Positions 1 through 5,079 of a DNA stretch of 35,035 nucleotides are shown piece after piece; position 1 is the stretch's first letter, and the number at the start of each line of letters is the position of its first letter. A program made the translations under genes and the position numbers. The stretch is from a virus. Location of the stretch: IMG/VR virus record IMGVR_UViG_3300032323_000829, positions 1 to 35,035 of that record; one strand, written 5' to 3'. The notes beneath the pieces were generated by a model. It was given only the letters and a program-made list of their open reading frames with translations, did not search any database and was not told where the DNA came from.

Positions 1-20
1 TATGTGTGTGTTAAAAATGT

Positions 21-49
21 ATTATACTGTCATTGGGCTCGTTTGTCAA
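21..49 (-). promoter_or_regulatory. Sigma-70-type promoter reading off the left edge
   Basis: On the minus strand, -35 TTGACA (44-49) and -10 TATAAT (21-26) are separated by exactly 17 bp. It lies just past the stop of the gene at 76-519 and points left, so it should drive a gene outside the window. The -35 lies in the loop of an imperfect dyad (ATTGGGC...GCCCAAT). Both hexamers match the bacterial housekeeping consensus perfectly. Confidence 0.85.
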
Positions 50-75
50 GCCCAATAACCCTACAACACGACGGG

Positions 76-519
76 TTACATATCTTCCGCCATTTCGGCT
101 TCGATCAGTTCGTCAGCAATGGCCTCAGCCAACAGCACGTAGGGACGATCGTAGGCCTTGACATACCAGTTGCCGTCTTTGCGCAGGATGTACTCGTATT
201 CCTCATGCTGGTGGTTCTCAGCGTAGTCTGCGAAGTCCTTGAACGATTTGGCTTCAGTGCCTGACTCGCCGCGATCGCGTCCGTAGAATGTGCATTGATG
301 TTCGCCGGCCTCCCGATCATCGAAGCTGTGCTGCAGACCCACCTCGGGGCGCAGTGAGCTAAGATCACCCAGGTCCATGAGTGTGCGCAGCTTGAAGGGA
401 TCTTGATAGTGTTTGAGTAGGATCTTGCCGTTGTTATCCAAATAGCCGTCCCAGTGACAATAGACTTGTCCGACTGTGCCGTCTGCGTATTCCAAAGCAA
501 TTGTAGATCGTGTTGCCAT
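76..519 (-). CDS. Conserved phage hypothetical protein (MATRSTIALEYADG family)
   Basis: A 147-aa soluble protein whose N-terminus (MATRSTIALEYADGTVGQVY, then CHWDGYLDNNG) I recognise as a widespread phage protein of unknown function. There is no signal peptide or membrane segment. The C-terminal third is acidic, ending AIADELIEAEMAEDM. The start is supported by a strong Shine-Dalgarno (AAGGAGCGCGAA directly before ATG) and a perfect sigma-70-type promoter at 550-578, so it is probably expressed early by host RNA polymerase. It is the leftmost complete gene of the minus-strand accessory cluster. No catalytic motif is visible and I assign no function. Confidence 0.85.
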   Translation of the reverse strand: MATRSTIALEYADGTVGQVYCHWDGYLDNNGKILLKHYQDPFKLRTLMDLGDLSSLRPEVGLQHSFDDREAGEHQCTFYGRDRGESGTEAKSFKDFADYAENHQHEEYEYILRKDGNWYVKAYDRPYVLLAEAIADELIEAEMAEDM

Positions 520-549
520 TTCGCGCTCCTTTTGTTTAACTTAGCCTAG

Positions 550-578
550 ATTATAACACGGGCCGAAGCCCGTGTCAA
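550..578 (-). promoter_or_regulatory. Sigma-70-type promoter with a perfect dyad in its spacer
   Basis: Minus strand: -35 TTGACA (573-578), 17-bp spacer, -10 TATAAT (550-555), driving the gene at 76-519. The spacer is a perfect inverted repeat, 8-bp arms (556-563 and 568-575) around a 4-base loop, and the outer arm runs into the -35. In RNA the loop would be UUCG, an unusually stable tetraloop. It could be an operator, or a stem-loop ending transcription from the gene at 587-940, although no clear U-tract follows. Confidence 0.85.
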
Positions 579-586
579 TCACTAAT

Positions 587-940
587 TTAAATACCCTGGA
601 ACACGTCAAGGGCTTTCTGTGCGTCTGCGTCCAGCATTGCCAAGTCTTCTGCTCGTTGGCGCTCTACTTCCACAGTCTTGCGGTATGTGTCCAACTCTGC
701 TACCTTTGCTTCCATAGCAGGCCAAACAACATCGGAGGGGTTAAGGTAAGGACCAGTGTAATCCACTTTGTCCTCTTTCAGCGTAATGTCGCCGGAGCGG
801 ATGCCTTCAAACACCATGCCCCATGTAGGCTGTTGCGGACGGCCTGTAGGGCCAAATAGTTCTTGTGCTTTGTTTTGGATCTTATCCTGTGCGATCTCGT
901 TAAGACGACGGATAAAGTATTCGCGTTGTGCTTGTTCCAT
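587..940 (-). CDS. Hypothetical protein, helical
   Basis: A 117-aa protein with a charged, helix-prone N-terminus (MEQAQREYFIRRLNEIAQ) and C-terminus (TYRKTVEVERQRAEDLAML) flanking a Gly/Pro/Trp-richer middle. There are no membrane segments or known motifs. The start is supported by AGGAGCGAAAC before ATG and by the promoter at 973-1001. I do not recognise the family. The length, codon-like composition and clean promoter/RBS argue that it is real. It is one of the small accessory genes with near-identical control cassettes. Confidence 0.8.
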   Translation of the reverse strand: MEQAQREYFIRRLNEIAQDKIQNKAQELFGPTGRPQQPTWGMVFEGIRSGDITLKEDKVDYTGPYLNPSDVVWPAMEAKVAELDTYRKTVEVERQRAEDLAMLDADAQKALDVFQGI

Positions 941-972
941 GTTTCGCTCCTGTGTGTTGTGTGTAAGTGTAT

Positions 973-1001
973 ATTATATGCTCAAACTGTCTCTGTGTCA
1001 A
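973..1001 (-). promoter_or_regulatory. Sigma-70-type promoter, repeated cassette copy 1
   Basis: Minus strand: TTGACA (996-1001), 17 bp, TATAAT (973-978), driving 587-940. The element starts TTGACACAGAGACAGTTTGA and continues GCATATAAT. It overlaps the 3' end of the gene at 982-1350 and encodes that protein's last residues (DTETV and stop). The same element recurs at 1380-1408 and, partly, at 2062-2090. Confidence 0.9.
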
Positions 1002-1350
1002 GCAATTTCTGCAGATTGTTGCCAAACTTTTTATTCCAGCTCTGCAGGAACTCTGCGCCCACGTCAAAGCTCACATAGTCGTCACCCTGCATGCCCTGCT
1101 CACTGTAGCACAAATCTACTACCAAGCCATGCTGCTTAACAAAATGCATCAGCTCTTCTTTAAACAGGCTGTCTGTATAGATCAAGCCGTCTTTGCTAAC
1201 GTCCCAAGTGTCTGTATTAAAGTACACGCACAGTTCGCCAAACTCCATGTCGTCTGCGACATAGCCCAGCTGCATGTCTGTGATCTCTACTGTTTTTTGT
1301 GCTCTGCTCCAGTAGCCATCGCCAGCAGTGCTAAAAAGTACTCGTTCCAT
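982..1350 (-). CDS. Hypothetical protein ending in DTETV
   Basis: A 122-aa acidic soluble protein (MERVLFSTAGDGYWSRAQKT...) of unknown family. The middle contains YVADDMEFGELCVYFNTDTW and a Phe/Lys/His-rich helix (SLFKEELMHFVKQHG). No catalytic motif is recognised. The start has AAGGAGCGAACG before ATG and the promoter at 1380-1408. The last codons lie inside the promoter of the next gene downstream, so the DTETV tail is imposed by promoter sequence and shared with the unrelated upstream neighbour (1389-1781). Confidence 0.8.
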   Translation of the reverse strand: MERVLFSTAGDGYWSRAQKTVEITDMQLGYVADDMEFGELCVYFNTDTWDVSKDGLIYTDSLFKEELMHFVKQHGLVVDLCYSEQGMQGDDYVSFDVGAEFLQSWNKKFGNNLQKLLDTETV

Positions 1351-1379
1351 CGTTCGCTCCTTGTTGTTACAATAGCTCT

Positions 1380-1408
1380 ATTATATGCTCAAACTGTCTC
1401 TGTGTCAA
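1380..1408 (-). promoter_or_regulatory. Sigma-70-type promoter, repeated cassette copy 2
   Basis: Minus strand: TTGACA (1403-1408), 17 bp, TATAAT (1380-1385), driving 982-1350. All 29 bases of the core are identical to the copy at 973-1001, and again the element encodes the C-terminus of the upstream gene (1389-1781). Confidence 0.9.
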
Positions 1409-1781
1409 TGACTTTGTTGAGAAACCCTACGAGTCTGCGGGCTTCTTCCCGAGCTTCCATCATTGCTTCATAGATCATGTCCTCGGCAACGCCATCACGC
1501 AGCACTTCCCGGGCATCCTCGTACAAGAAGCCACCCACGTAATGTGAGCCCAATTCGTGCCCATCAAGCAGCACACGAACACGCAGCATGAAGTAGTCTA
1601 GCTCGCAGCGATCGATCTTGCGGGACATGTCCTCAACATCGAAGTAGGGCTTGCCCGTGTCTGGATCAATGGATGTATCAAACAAGTCCGCTAAGGGGAT
1701 GTCCTCCCAGGTCTTGTCTACGATCACGTCAAAGCCATCGCGCTCGTAACGTGCCAATTCGTCATAGTGTCGTTGCATCAT
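1389..1781 (-). CDS. Hypothetical protein, acidic
   Basis: A 130-aa strongly acidic protein (MMQRHYDELARYERDGFDVI...) with DIPLADLF, a hydrophobic strand-rich centre (YFMLRVRVLLDG) and a Glu/Ala-rich helical C-terminus. The family is not recognised. The start follows AAGGAGCGAATG. No promoter is seen between it and the upstream gene at 1797-2033 (15-bp gap), so the two are probably co-transcribed from 2062-2090. Its last residues (NKVIDTETV) are encoded by the promoter for the next gene. Confidence 0.8.
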   Translation of the reverse strand: MMQRHYDELARYERDGFDVIVDKTWEDIPLADLFDTSIDPDTGKPYFDVEDMSRKIDRCELDYFMLRVRVLLDGHELGSHYVGGFLYEDAREVLRDGVAEDMIYEAMMEAREEARRLVGFLNKVIDTETV

Positions 1782-1796
1782 TCGCTCCTTGTGTAA

Positions 1797-2033
1797 TTAA
1801 TAGTCTGCTGTCACAGTGCCCGCACCTGAATCATAGGTAAGGAACACCTTGGTGTGCTCGGTGTCGCCGTCCTGATCGTAGGTAACAGTGTAGCAGAACT
1901 GTCCGGCATTAGTGATGCCCACGAAACGAGCACTGTTGAACGAATCCCCTTTGTAGCCCTGCAGCTGCACTGCACGAGTTAATGCTGCTGCTGAGAACTG
2001 GGTAAGGGTAGCAAGCTTTTCTGCTGTGATCAT
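1797..2033 (-). CDS. Small hypothetical protein
   Basis: A 78-aa protein (MITAEKLATLTQFSAAALTR...). The N-terminal half looks helical (TLTQFSAAALTRAVQLQGY). The second half is beta-strand-like with alternating Thr/Tyr/Val (QFCYTVTYDQDGDTEHTKVF). No motif is recognised. The start follows AAGGAGCCCAA, and the promoter at 2062-2090 is perfect. It is probably the first gene of a two-gene unit with 1389-1781. Confidence 0.75.
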   Translation of the reverse strand: MITAEKLATLTQFSAAALTRAVQLQGYKGDSFNSARFVGITNAGQFCYTVTYDQDGDTEHTKVFLTYDSGAGTVTADY

Positions 2034-2061
2034 TTGGGCTCCTTAACGTTACAATGACTCT

Positions 2062-2090
2062 ATTATATGCTCAAAATCTGCTGCTGTCAA
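2062..2090 (-). promoter_or_regulatory. Sigma-70-type promoter, diverged cassette copy
   Basis: Minus strand: TTGACA (2085-2090), 17 bp, TATAAT (2062-2067), driving 1797-2033. The half near the -10 (TTTGAGCATATAATAGA...) matches the cassettes at 973-1001 and 1380-1408, while the first half of the spacer differs. It begins 3 bp after the stop of the GIY-YIG-like gene. Confidence 0.88.
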
Positions 2091-2093
2091 GAA

Positions 2094-2432
2094 CTACATG
2101 CCTCTCTTGTCTGTGTTCAGTGCAGGCATCATGACAGCTATGAGTTCGCGCTCACGAGTGTGTGCGGGCTGCTTGCCACGTATCAGTTCAACAGCACGTA
2201 TATCAACTTGGCTCTTGTCTGTGTAGCCGCGCAGTACTTCACAGAGCAACCAGTCCTTGCTCTCTTTTTTGGCACGATAGAAGTGTTTGGCAGCTCTGGC
2301 ACGTATGCTCTTTAATACAGTGCTTTCAGTCTTGGCCGTGACACCTATGTACGAACCCTGATCTGTGACGATCTCGTAGATGATGTGTGTGCGGTCTGTG
2401 CGCTTTTTACGTGTGCTAGTTGTCTGTGTCAT
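2094..2432 (-). CDS. GIY-YIG-like nuclease domain protein
   Basis: A 112-aa protein when started at the internal ATG (MTQTTSTRKKRTDR). The longer frame upstream would run through the promoter. Signs of a GIY-YIG fold are IYEIVTDQGSYIGVT (first two strands, with YIG), an Arg-rich helix (SIRARAAKHFYRAKK) and a late RERELIAVMMPALNTDKRG, which fits the metal-binding Glu and following Asn of the family. Such domains nick or cut DNA in phage homing enzymes and in repair. There is no DNA-binding tail, so it may be a small stand-alone enzyme. The ATG lies 6 nt after the -10 TATAAT, which predicts a leaderless mRNA. The first GIY is degenerate (IYE), so activity is uncertain. Confidence 0.7.
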   Translation of the reverse strand: MTQTTSTRKKRTDRTHIIYEIVTDQGSYIGVTAKTESTVLKSIRARAAKHFYRAKKESKDWLLCEVLRGYTDKSQVDIRAVELIRGKQPAHTRERELIAVMMPALNTDKRGM

Positions 2433-2438
2433 ACATGT

Positions 2439-2467
2439 ATTATACGGCCATTTGGCTAAAAGAGCAA
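2439..2467 (-). promoter_or_regulatory. Promoter for GIY-YIG gene, leaderless type
   Basis: Minus strand: perfect -10 TATAAT (2439-2444), 17-bp spacer, weak -35 TTGCTC (2462-2467). Only 6 nt separate the -10 from the ATG at 2432, so the transcript should begin at or next to the start codon. Confidence 0.6.
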
Positions 2468-2499
2468 CCAAAATGTCAAAGCCCTTAGGCTGTCTAGGG

Positions 2500-2649
2500 T
2501 TATCTAAAGATCCATATCCCTGCTGCTGCCATCATCACAGCGATGCAGATCCAGAATCCCACACGCTGCAAGGGCCACAGCTGATCGTACCAGCGCCATA
2601 GGTCGTCCAGTGGATCGAAGGGGTTAGGAGGTCGTCTTGGTTCTAACAT
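2500..2649 (-). CDS. Small single-pass membrane protein (49 aa)
   Basis: A short reading frame, MLEPRRPPNPFDPLDDLWRW through VGFWICIAVMMAAAGIWIFR. It has a Pro/Arg/Trp-rich soluble N-terminus of about 28 residues followed by one clear transmembrane helix ending in Arg, which predicts an inner-membrane protein with the N-terminus inside. No good Shine-Dalgarno is visible, and it sits directly downstream of the three tRNA genes, so it may be translated from the tRNA precursor transcript. The coherent hydrophobic segment and charge pattern argue that it is real. The function is unknown; phage proteins of this shape are often holin-like, antiholin-like or superinfection factors. Confidence 0.6.
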   Translation of the reverse strand: MLEPRRPPNPFDPLDDLWRWYDQLWPLQRVGFWICIAVMMAAAGIWIFR

Positions 2650-2669
2650 GTTCTACGCTGCTGCTGTAC

Positions 2670-2746
2670 TGGCCTGCCCGGAGGGACTCAAACCCCCGAC
2701 CTACAGCTTAGAAGGCTGTTGCTCTATCCAGTTGAGCTACGGGCAG
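2670..2746 (-). tRNA. tRNA-Arg (anticodon UCU)
   Basis: A full cloverleaf on the minus strand. The acceptor CTGCCCG pairs with CGGGCAG, the D-arm is GCTC...GAGC, the anticodon loop is CTTCTAA giving UCU, and the T-arm is GGGGG TTTGAGT CCCTC (final pair G-C). CCA is encoded after discriminator G. It reads AGA codons, which are used in the window's late genes (for example the 5080 fibre). Confidence 0.95.
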
Positions 2747-2752
2747 ATATTC

Positions 2753-2837
2753 TGGTGCGACCTTCCGGAATCGAACCGGAACGCATTGCTGCGAGAGATT
2801 TTAAGTCTCTTGTGTCTACCTATTTCACCAAGGTCGC
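2753..2837 (-). tRNA. tRNA-Leu (anticodon UAA)
   Basis: A class II tRNA with a long variable arm. The acceptor GCGACCT pairs with AGGTCGC, GGTAGACAC is characteristic of tRNA-Leu, and the anticodon loop CTTAAAA gives UAA. The T-loop is TTCGATT, the discriminator is A and CCA is encoded. It reads UUA/UUG, and UUA is heavily used in the structural genes here. Confidence 0.95.
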
Positions 2838-2842
2838 ATGTG

Positions 2843-2921
<79 letters not shown>

Positions 2922-2936
2922 TTGATGTGTATTGTA

Positions 2937-3212
2937 CTAGTTGCCTTCCGAGTTGTCAATGGTTTTTTCACGCTGCTGCTGTTCGTGACTGAGAATCATG
3001 CGATGCAGATCATCCATGCGCTGCTGTAGGATGTCGGGCGCAGCAGCAGCTAGACGATCAAGTTCCCAATCTGAGGGATAGTGACGCAGCATAGATCTAG
3101 CTGTGTCTCGAACGATTTTTGGTACTCTGGGTGTGTGCTCACTGTTACAGAGATCCAACAAGAACCGCCTAGTTTGCACTAGACTCCGATAACGTTCGTC
3201 TGGTAAGGTCAT
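2937..3212 (-). CDS. BPSL0761-family-like small protein
   Basis: A 91-aa protein, MTLPDERYRSLVQTRRFLLD ... VPKIVRDTARSMLRHYPSDWELDRLA. The pattern of an N-terminal 'ER.R.l.qtr.fL..l', then 'vR..a..lLRHYP', resembles the BPSL0761 family of small proteobacterial proteins often found on mobile DNA; its function is unknown. The C-terminus is Gln/Arg/Glu-rich. The ATG lies 5 nt after TATAAC, with no convincing -35 and no Shine-Dalgarno, so it may be another leaderless gene. It lies immediately upstream of the tRNA genes and may share their transcript. The family call is from memory of the motif. Confidence 0.75.
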   Translation of the reverse strand: MTLPDERYRSLVQTRRFLLDLCNSEHTPRVPKIVRDTARSMLRHYPSDWELDRLAAAAPDILQQRMDDLHRMILSHEQQQREKTIDNSEGN

Positions 3213-3238
3213 TGCGTGTTATATGTGTATATGTGAAT

Positions 3239-3454
3239 TCAACGGTTGATGATCACGATATCCCTAGCAGCGGGGCCTTGCTGTGCATCCAGTATAGTGA
3301 GCCTATTATCCCAATTGGGCAACTGCTGCATCAAGCTGGTGCCACGACATGGATCATATGACCTATCGCGATGATCTCTATAGCAGCCAGAACCATTTGA
3401 TGCGCAGCCTGTCGCAGTGATGATCAAACTAACAGTAACTAATGTCTTTAACAT
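3239..3454 (-). CDS. Small lipoprotein
   Basis: A 71-aa protein with a lipoprotein signal peptide: MLKTLVTVSLIITATGCAS, lipobox ATGC, so Cys17 should be lipidated after SPase II cleavage. The mature part is only about 55 residues and contains two more Cys (SGCYRDH..YDPCRG). It could be an envelope or entry-exclusion factor, or an outer-membrane spanin-like lipoprotein; no partner is visible nearby. The promoter at 3461-3489 places ATG 6 nt after TATAAT, predicting a leaderless message. Its 3' end carries one copy of a 14-bp sequence repeated twice more in the adjoining non-coding region. Confidence 0.75.
   Translation of the reverse strand: MLKTLVTVSLIITATGCASNGSGCYRDHRDRSYDPCRGTSLMQQLPNWDNRLTILDAQQGPAARDIVIINR
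3265..3278 (+). repeat. 14-bp repeat TAGCAGCGGGGCCT, copy 1
   Basis: The 14-mer TAGCAGCGGGGCCT occurs here inside the lipoprotein 3' end, where its complement encodes GPAAR, and again at 3588-3601 and 3942-3955 in non-coding DNA. The flanks of copies 1 and 2 are also similar over about 30 bp, so copy 2 may be a relic of a duplicated gene end. Confidence 0.8.
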
Positions 3455-3460
3455 GTGTAT

Positions 3461-3489
3461 ATTATACGATCAATTGAGTGTAGTGTCAA
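3461..3489 (-). promoter_or_regulatory. Sigma-70-type promoter, leaderless gene
   Basis: Minus strand: TTGACA (3484-3489), 17 bp, TATAAT (3461-3466), followed by 6 nt and then the ATG at 3454 of the lipoprotein. Both hexamers are perfect and there is no room for a Shine-Dalgarno. Confidence 0.88.
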
Positions 3490-3587
3490 TCTATATGTGT
3501 ATATGCGTGTGGCTGATCTACAACTGTATAGTGTATATGTGTATATGCATAGTGTATATAGAGTAGATCTTCACTGTGTGTAATCCT

Positions 3588-3601
3588 TAGCAGCGGGGCC
3601 T
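3588..3601 (+). repeat. 14-bp repeat TAGCAGCGGGGCCT, copy 2
   Basis: Exact copy of the 14-mer at 3265-3278, 323 bp away in the gene-free stretch. Similarity to copy 1 extends into the flank on the right: CTGgATgcACAGcA against CTGtATctACAGtA in complement. Confidence 0.8.
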
Positions 3602-3941
3602 ACTGTAGATACAGTTCGAATGGATCGCTGCTGTTAGCACAGTGATTCTATAGTGGATTATAGTGGTTCTACAGTGGATAATCATGAGAAAAACCAGCGT
3701 ATAGACGCCTGTAAAATAGGCCGATTGGACCGTTTGAGCATGGTGAATACAGATTATAAGGGTGGTTTATAGTTGAGAATTGGATCGGTTAATGAGGCAT
3801 ACAAAAAATACACACAATTCTGCACTTTATCACACTTCCTCACACCCGTTGCCCACTATGGCTCTCACTATACACATCAACACTACACAATCTCACACTA
3901 TACACGCACAATCGCACACATACGCACACTGTGTCTAGAGC

Positions 3942-3955
3942 TAGCAGCGGGGCCT
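3942..3955 (+). repeat. 14-bp repeat TAGCAGCGGGGCCT, copy 3
   Basis: Third exact copy, 354 bp from copy 2. Unlike copies 1 and 2 its flanks are not obviously similar. A possible 32-codon minus-strand frame (3954-4052) terminates inside it. Confidence 0.8.
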
Positions 3956-4048
3956 ATACACGTATATCTACCACTAGTCCTCGCAGTTGTGCTCGCTGTG
4001 TCAATAGCCAAAATCGTAGCTTCAGCTTTGAATTATACATGGGCTGTT

Positions 4049-4258
4049 TCATAGTTCGTTGAACTGATTGTTGCTGTGTATAATAGCTTGATTAAACTTA
4101 TAGCTAGCACGATTATCATCTGCCATGCTCTGTGCCAATTGTGCTTGTAAGAATCCAATCTGATACAGCATCTGTAGTCTGGGATTATTGGGGAATTTTT
4201 TGCTGGCCAGTTCTAGTAGATCAGATCTTATCCAGGATCTATACTGTTGATTTGTCAT
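4049..4258 (-). CDS. Small helical hypothetical protein
   Basis: A 69-aa protein, MTNQQYRSWIRSDLLELASK..., rich in Asn/Gln and predicted to be mainly helical, with no membrane segment or known motif. The start is supported by TAGGAGCGAACT before ATG, the same leader found upstream of the genes at 587, 982 and 1389. A TATAAT lies about 40 nt upstream of the start, but the -35 is poor. The family is not recognised. Confidence 0.7.
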   Translation of the reverse strand: MTNQQYRSWIRSDLLELASKKFPNNPRLQMLYQIGFLQAQLAQSMADDNRASYKFNQAIIHSNNQFNEL

Positions 4259-4371
4259 AGTTCGCTCCTATGTGTTTAGTGTATATGTGTCTAGTAGATC
4301 ATTATATGTGTATTAGATACCAAATGATCACTATACATACACTGATTATTAATGCCGGTAGTCTTGTGTCT

Positions 4372-4623
4372 TTATTCATCTAGGTTTAGGTCAATCCAAT
4401 CTTCTATGATACTATATGTGGCAATGACAAGTTCGTTGCTGTTTGTTTGGCACAGCTCTTGTTCTTCACCCGAGTCAAGTACAATACGTTCATGTACCTG
4501 CTCAAAACCCTTGTGCTTGTTTCTCAGTCTCTGTGCTATTCTTGCGCCAGTCTGTGTTCGATAGTACCTACATCTACGCCCAGTTGCCGCTTCCACTAGA
4601 TAATATACCTGTATTTTCTGCAT
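4372..4623 (-). CDS. Hypothetical basic protein
   Basis: An 83-aa protein, MQKIQVYYLVEAATGRRCRY ... ARIAQRLRNKHKGFEQVHER. It has a strand-like N-terminus, a basic helix in the middle and an acidic C-terminal tail (IIEDWIDLNLDE). It could bind nucleic acid, but no motif is recognised. There is no Shine-Dalgarno. Its ATG lies 4 bp after the stop of the 39-aa membrane-protein frame at 4628-4747, so the two are probably transcribed together from the late promoter at 4753-4759 and translationally coupled. Confidence 0.75.
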   Translation of the reverse strand: MQKIQVYYLVEAATGRRCRYYRTQTGARIAQRLRNKHKGFEQVHERIVLDSGEEQELCQTNSNELVIATYSIIEDWIDLNLDE

Positions 4624-4627
4624 GTTT

Positions 4628-4747
4628 TTATATCAGGGATATTATGTAAGCTAGGGCTATGATTATCGCTGCGGGTTTGGCTATTTGATAAATGGTCCAA
4701 ACTGTGACTACGACTGCTGCTTCAAGGGATTCTAATATAGATATCAT
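4628..4747 (-). CDS. Tiny membrane protein (39 aa), late and leaderless
   Basis: The frame MISILESLEAAVVVTVWTIY, then QIAKPAAIIIALAYIISLI, is almost entirely hydrophobic with one or two membrane-spanning segments split by KP. It would insert in the inner membrane. Support comes from the promoter geometry: ATAAATA ends exactly 5 nt before the ATG, the same spacing seen at 26682 and 31173. The stop is 4 bp from the next ATG. The function is unknown; a holin-like or membrane-remodelling role is possible, with no direct evidence. Confidence 0.6.
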   Translation of the reverse strand: MISILESLEAAVVVTVWTIYQIAKPAAIIIALAYIISLI

Positions 4748-4752
4748 ATGAA

Positions 4753-4759
4753 TATTTAT
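4753..4759 (-). promoter_or_regulatory. T4-like late promoter motif ATAAATA
   Basis: ATAAATA on the minus strand, 5 nt before the ATG at 4747. It matches the core of the T4-type late promoter (TATAAATA), which lies at about -10 and needs no -35 element. Confidence 0.55.
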
Positions 4760-4820
4760 GGTTAAGTAATCAGTGACTCACCCTAATTCTGTACTCTGTT
4801 GCTATCGTTTGACTTCTGTC

Positions 4821-5012
4821 ATGCCCTATGACGAGGAGTTGGTATGGCAGGATGTGCAGCAGTACGGGGGTGCTTTGAGTATCAAGGGCGACTGTATAGA
4901 CTTTTGGATACCGCCTCGTTATCAAACTTTTATCATATTGCGTTGGCCTTTGTTGGTGCGCAGACCTGATTGGGACTATGTGGATCATAGAGCTCCTGAA
5001 TATCAAATCTAG
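4821..5012 (+). CDS. Small phage hypothetical protein (WIPPRYQTF)
   Basis: A 63-aa protein if started at ATG 4821 (MPYDEELVWQDVQQYGGALS...). A GTG start at 4773 would add 16 less plausible residues. It is rich in Trp/Tyr/Pro (DFWIPPRYQTFIILRWPLLV) and looks like a compact folded domain rather than a membrane protein. The Shine-Dalgarno is weak. It would be the first plus-strand gene before the fibre cluster, 67 bp upstream of it. A 92-aa frame on the other strand overlaps it, but the composition favours this one. The function is unknown. Confidence 0.55.
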   Translation: MPYDEELVWQDVQQYGGALSIKGDCIDFWIPPRYQTFIILRWPLLVRRPDWDYVDHRAPEYQI

Positions 5013-5053
5013 CCGCGGTGCAGCTTCGCTGCTGTTAAGTCTGGACATTTAGG

Positions 5054-5060
5054 TTAAATA
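5054..5060 (+). promoter_or_regulatory. Possible late promoter TTAAATA
   Basis: GGTTAAATATG lies 19 nt before the fibre start at 5080, followed by a Shine-Dalgarno (GATCGAGGA). It differs from the ATAAATA motif at one base, so it is a weaker candidate. Confidence 0.4.
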
Positions 5061-5079
5061 TGTGATCGAGGATTGAACA

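Larger units (their letters stand above)
3455..4048. other. Gene-poor region with short repeats
   Basis: About 590 bp between two minus-strand genes with no convincing gene. It holds the lipoprotein promoter (3461-3489), two copies of the 14-mer repeat, alternating GTGTATATG-type runs near 3490-3560, three AGTGG units near 3645-3680, and a CACACTATACAC-rich stretch near 3830-3930. A possible 32-aa basic peptide (3954-4052, minus, ATGA overlap with the stop of the upstream gene) is too weak to call. TATAAT-like -10s occur without matching -35s. It may be decayed gene DNA, a regulatory RNA region or an origin; nothing decides between these. Confidence 0.6.

Noticed and set aside
3490-3560. Alternating GTGTATATG runs as a tandem-repeat origin
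   Set aside because: Copies are irregular and there is no adjacent initiator gene or clear iteron spacing.
3954-4052. 32-aa minus-strand peptide overlapping the stop of 4049-4258 by ATGA
   Set aside because: Too short to separate from chance. No motif, though the overlap is suggestive; listed only as a possibility in the gene-poor region.
3773-4054. 93-aa plus-strand reading frame starting at TTG
   Set aside because: Low-complexity Tyr/His/Thr content from CACACTATACAC repeats, no Shine-Dalgarno or ATG, and it opposes the surrounding genes.
4770-5048. 92-aa minus-strand frame opposite the 63-aa gene
   Set aside because: No Shine-Dalgarno or promoter; composition is less protein-like than the plus-strand frame.
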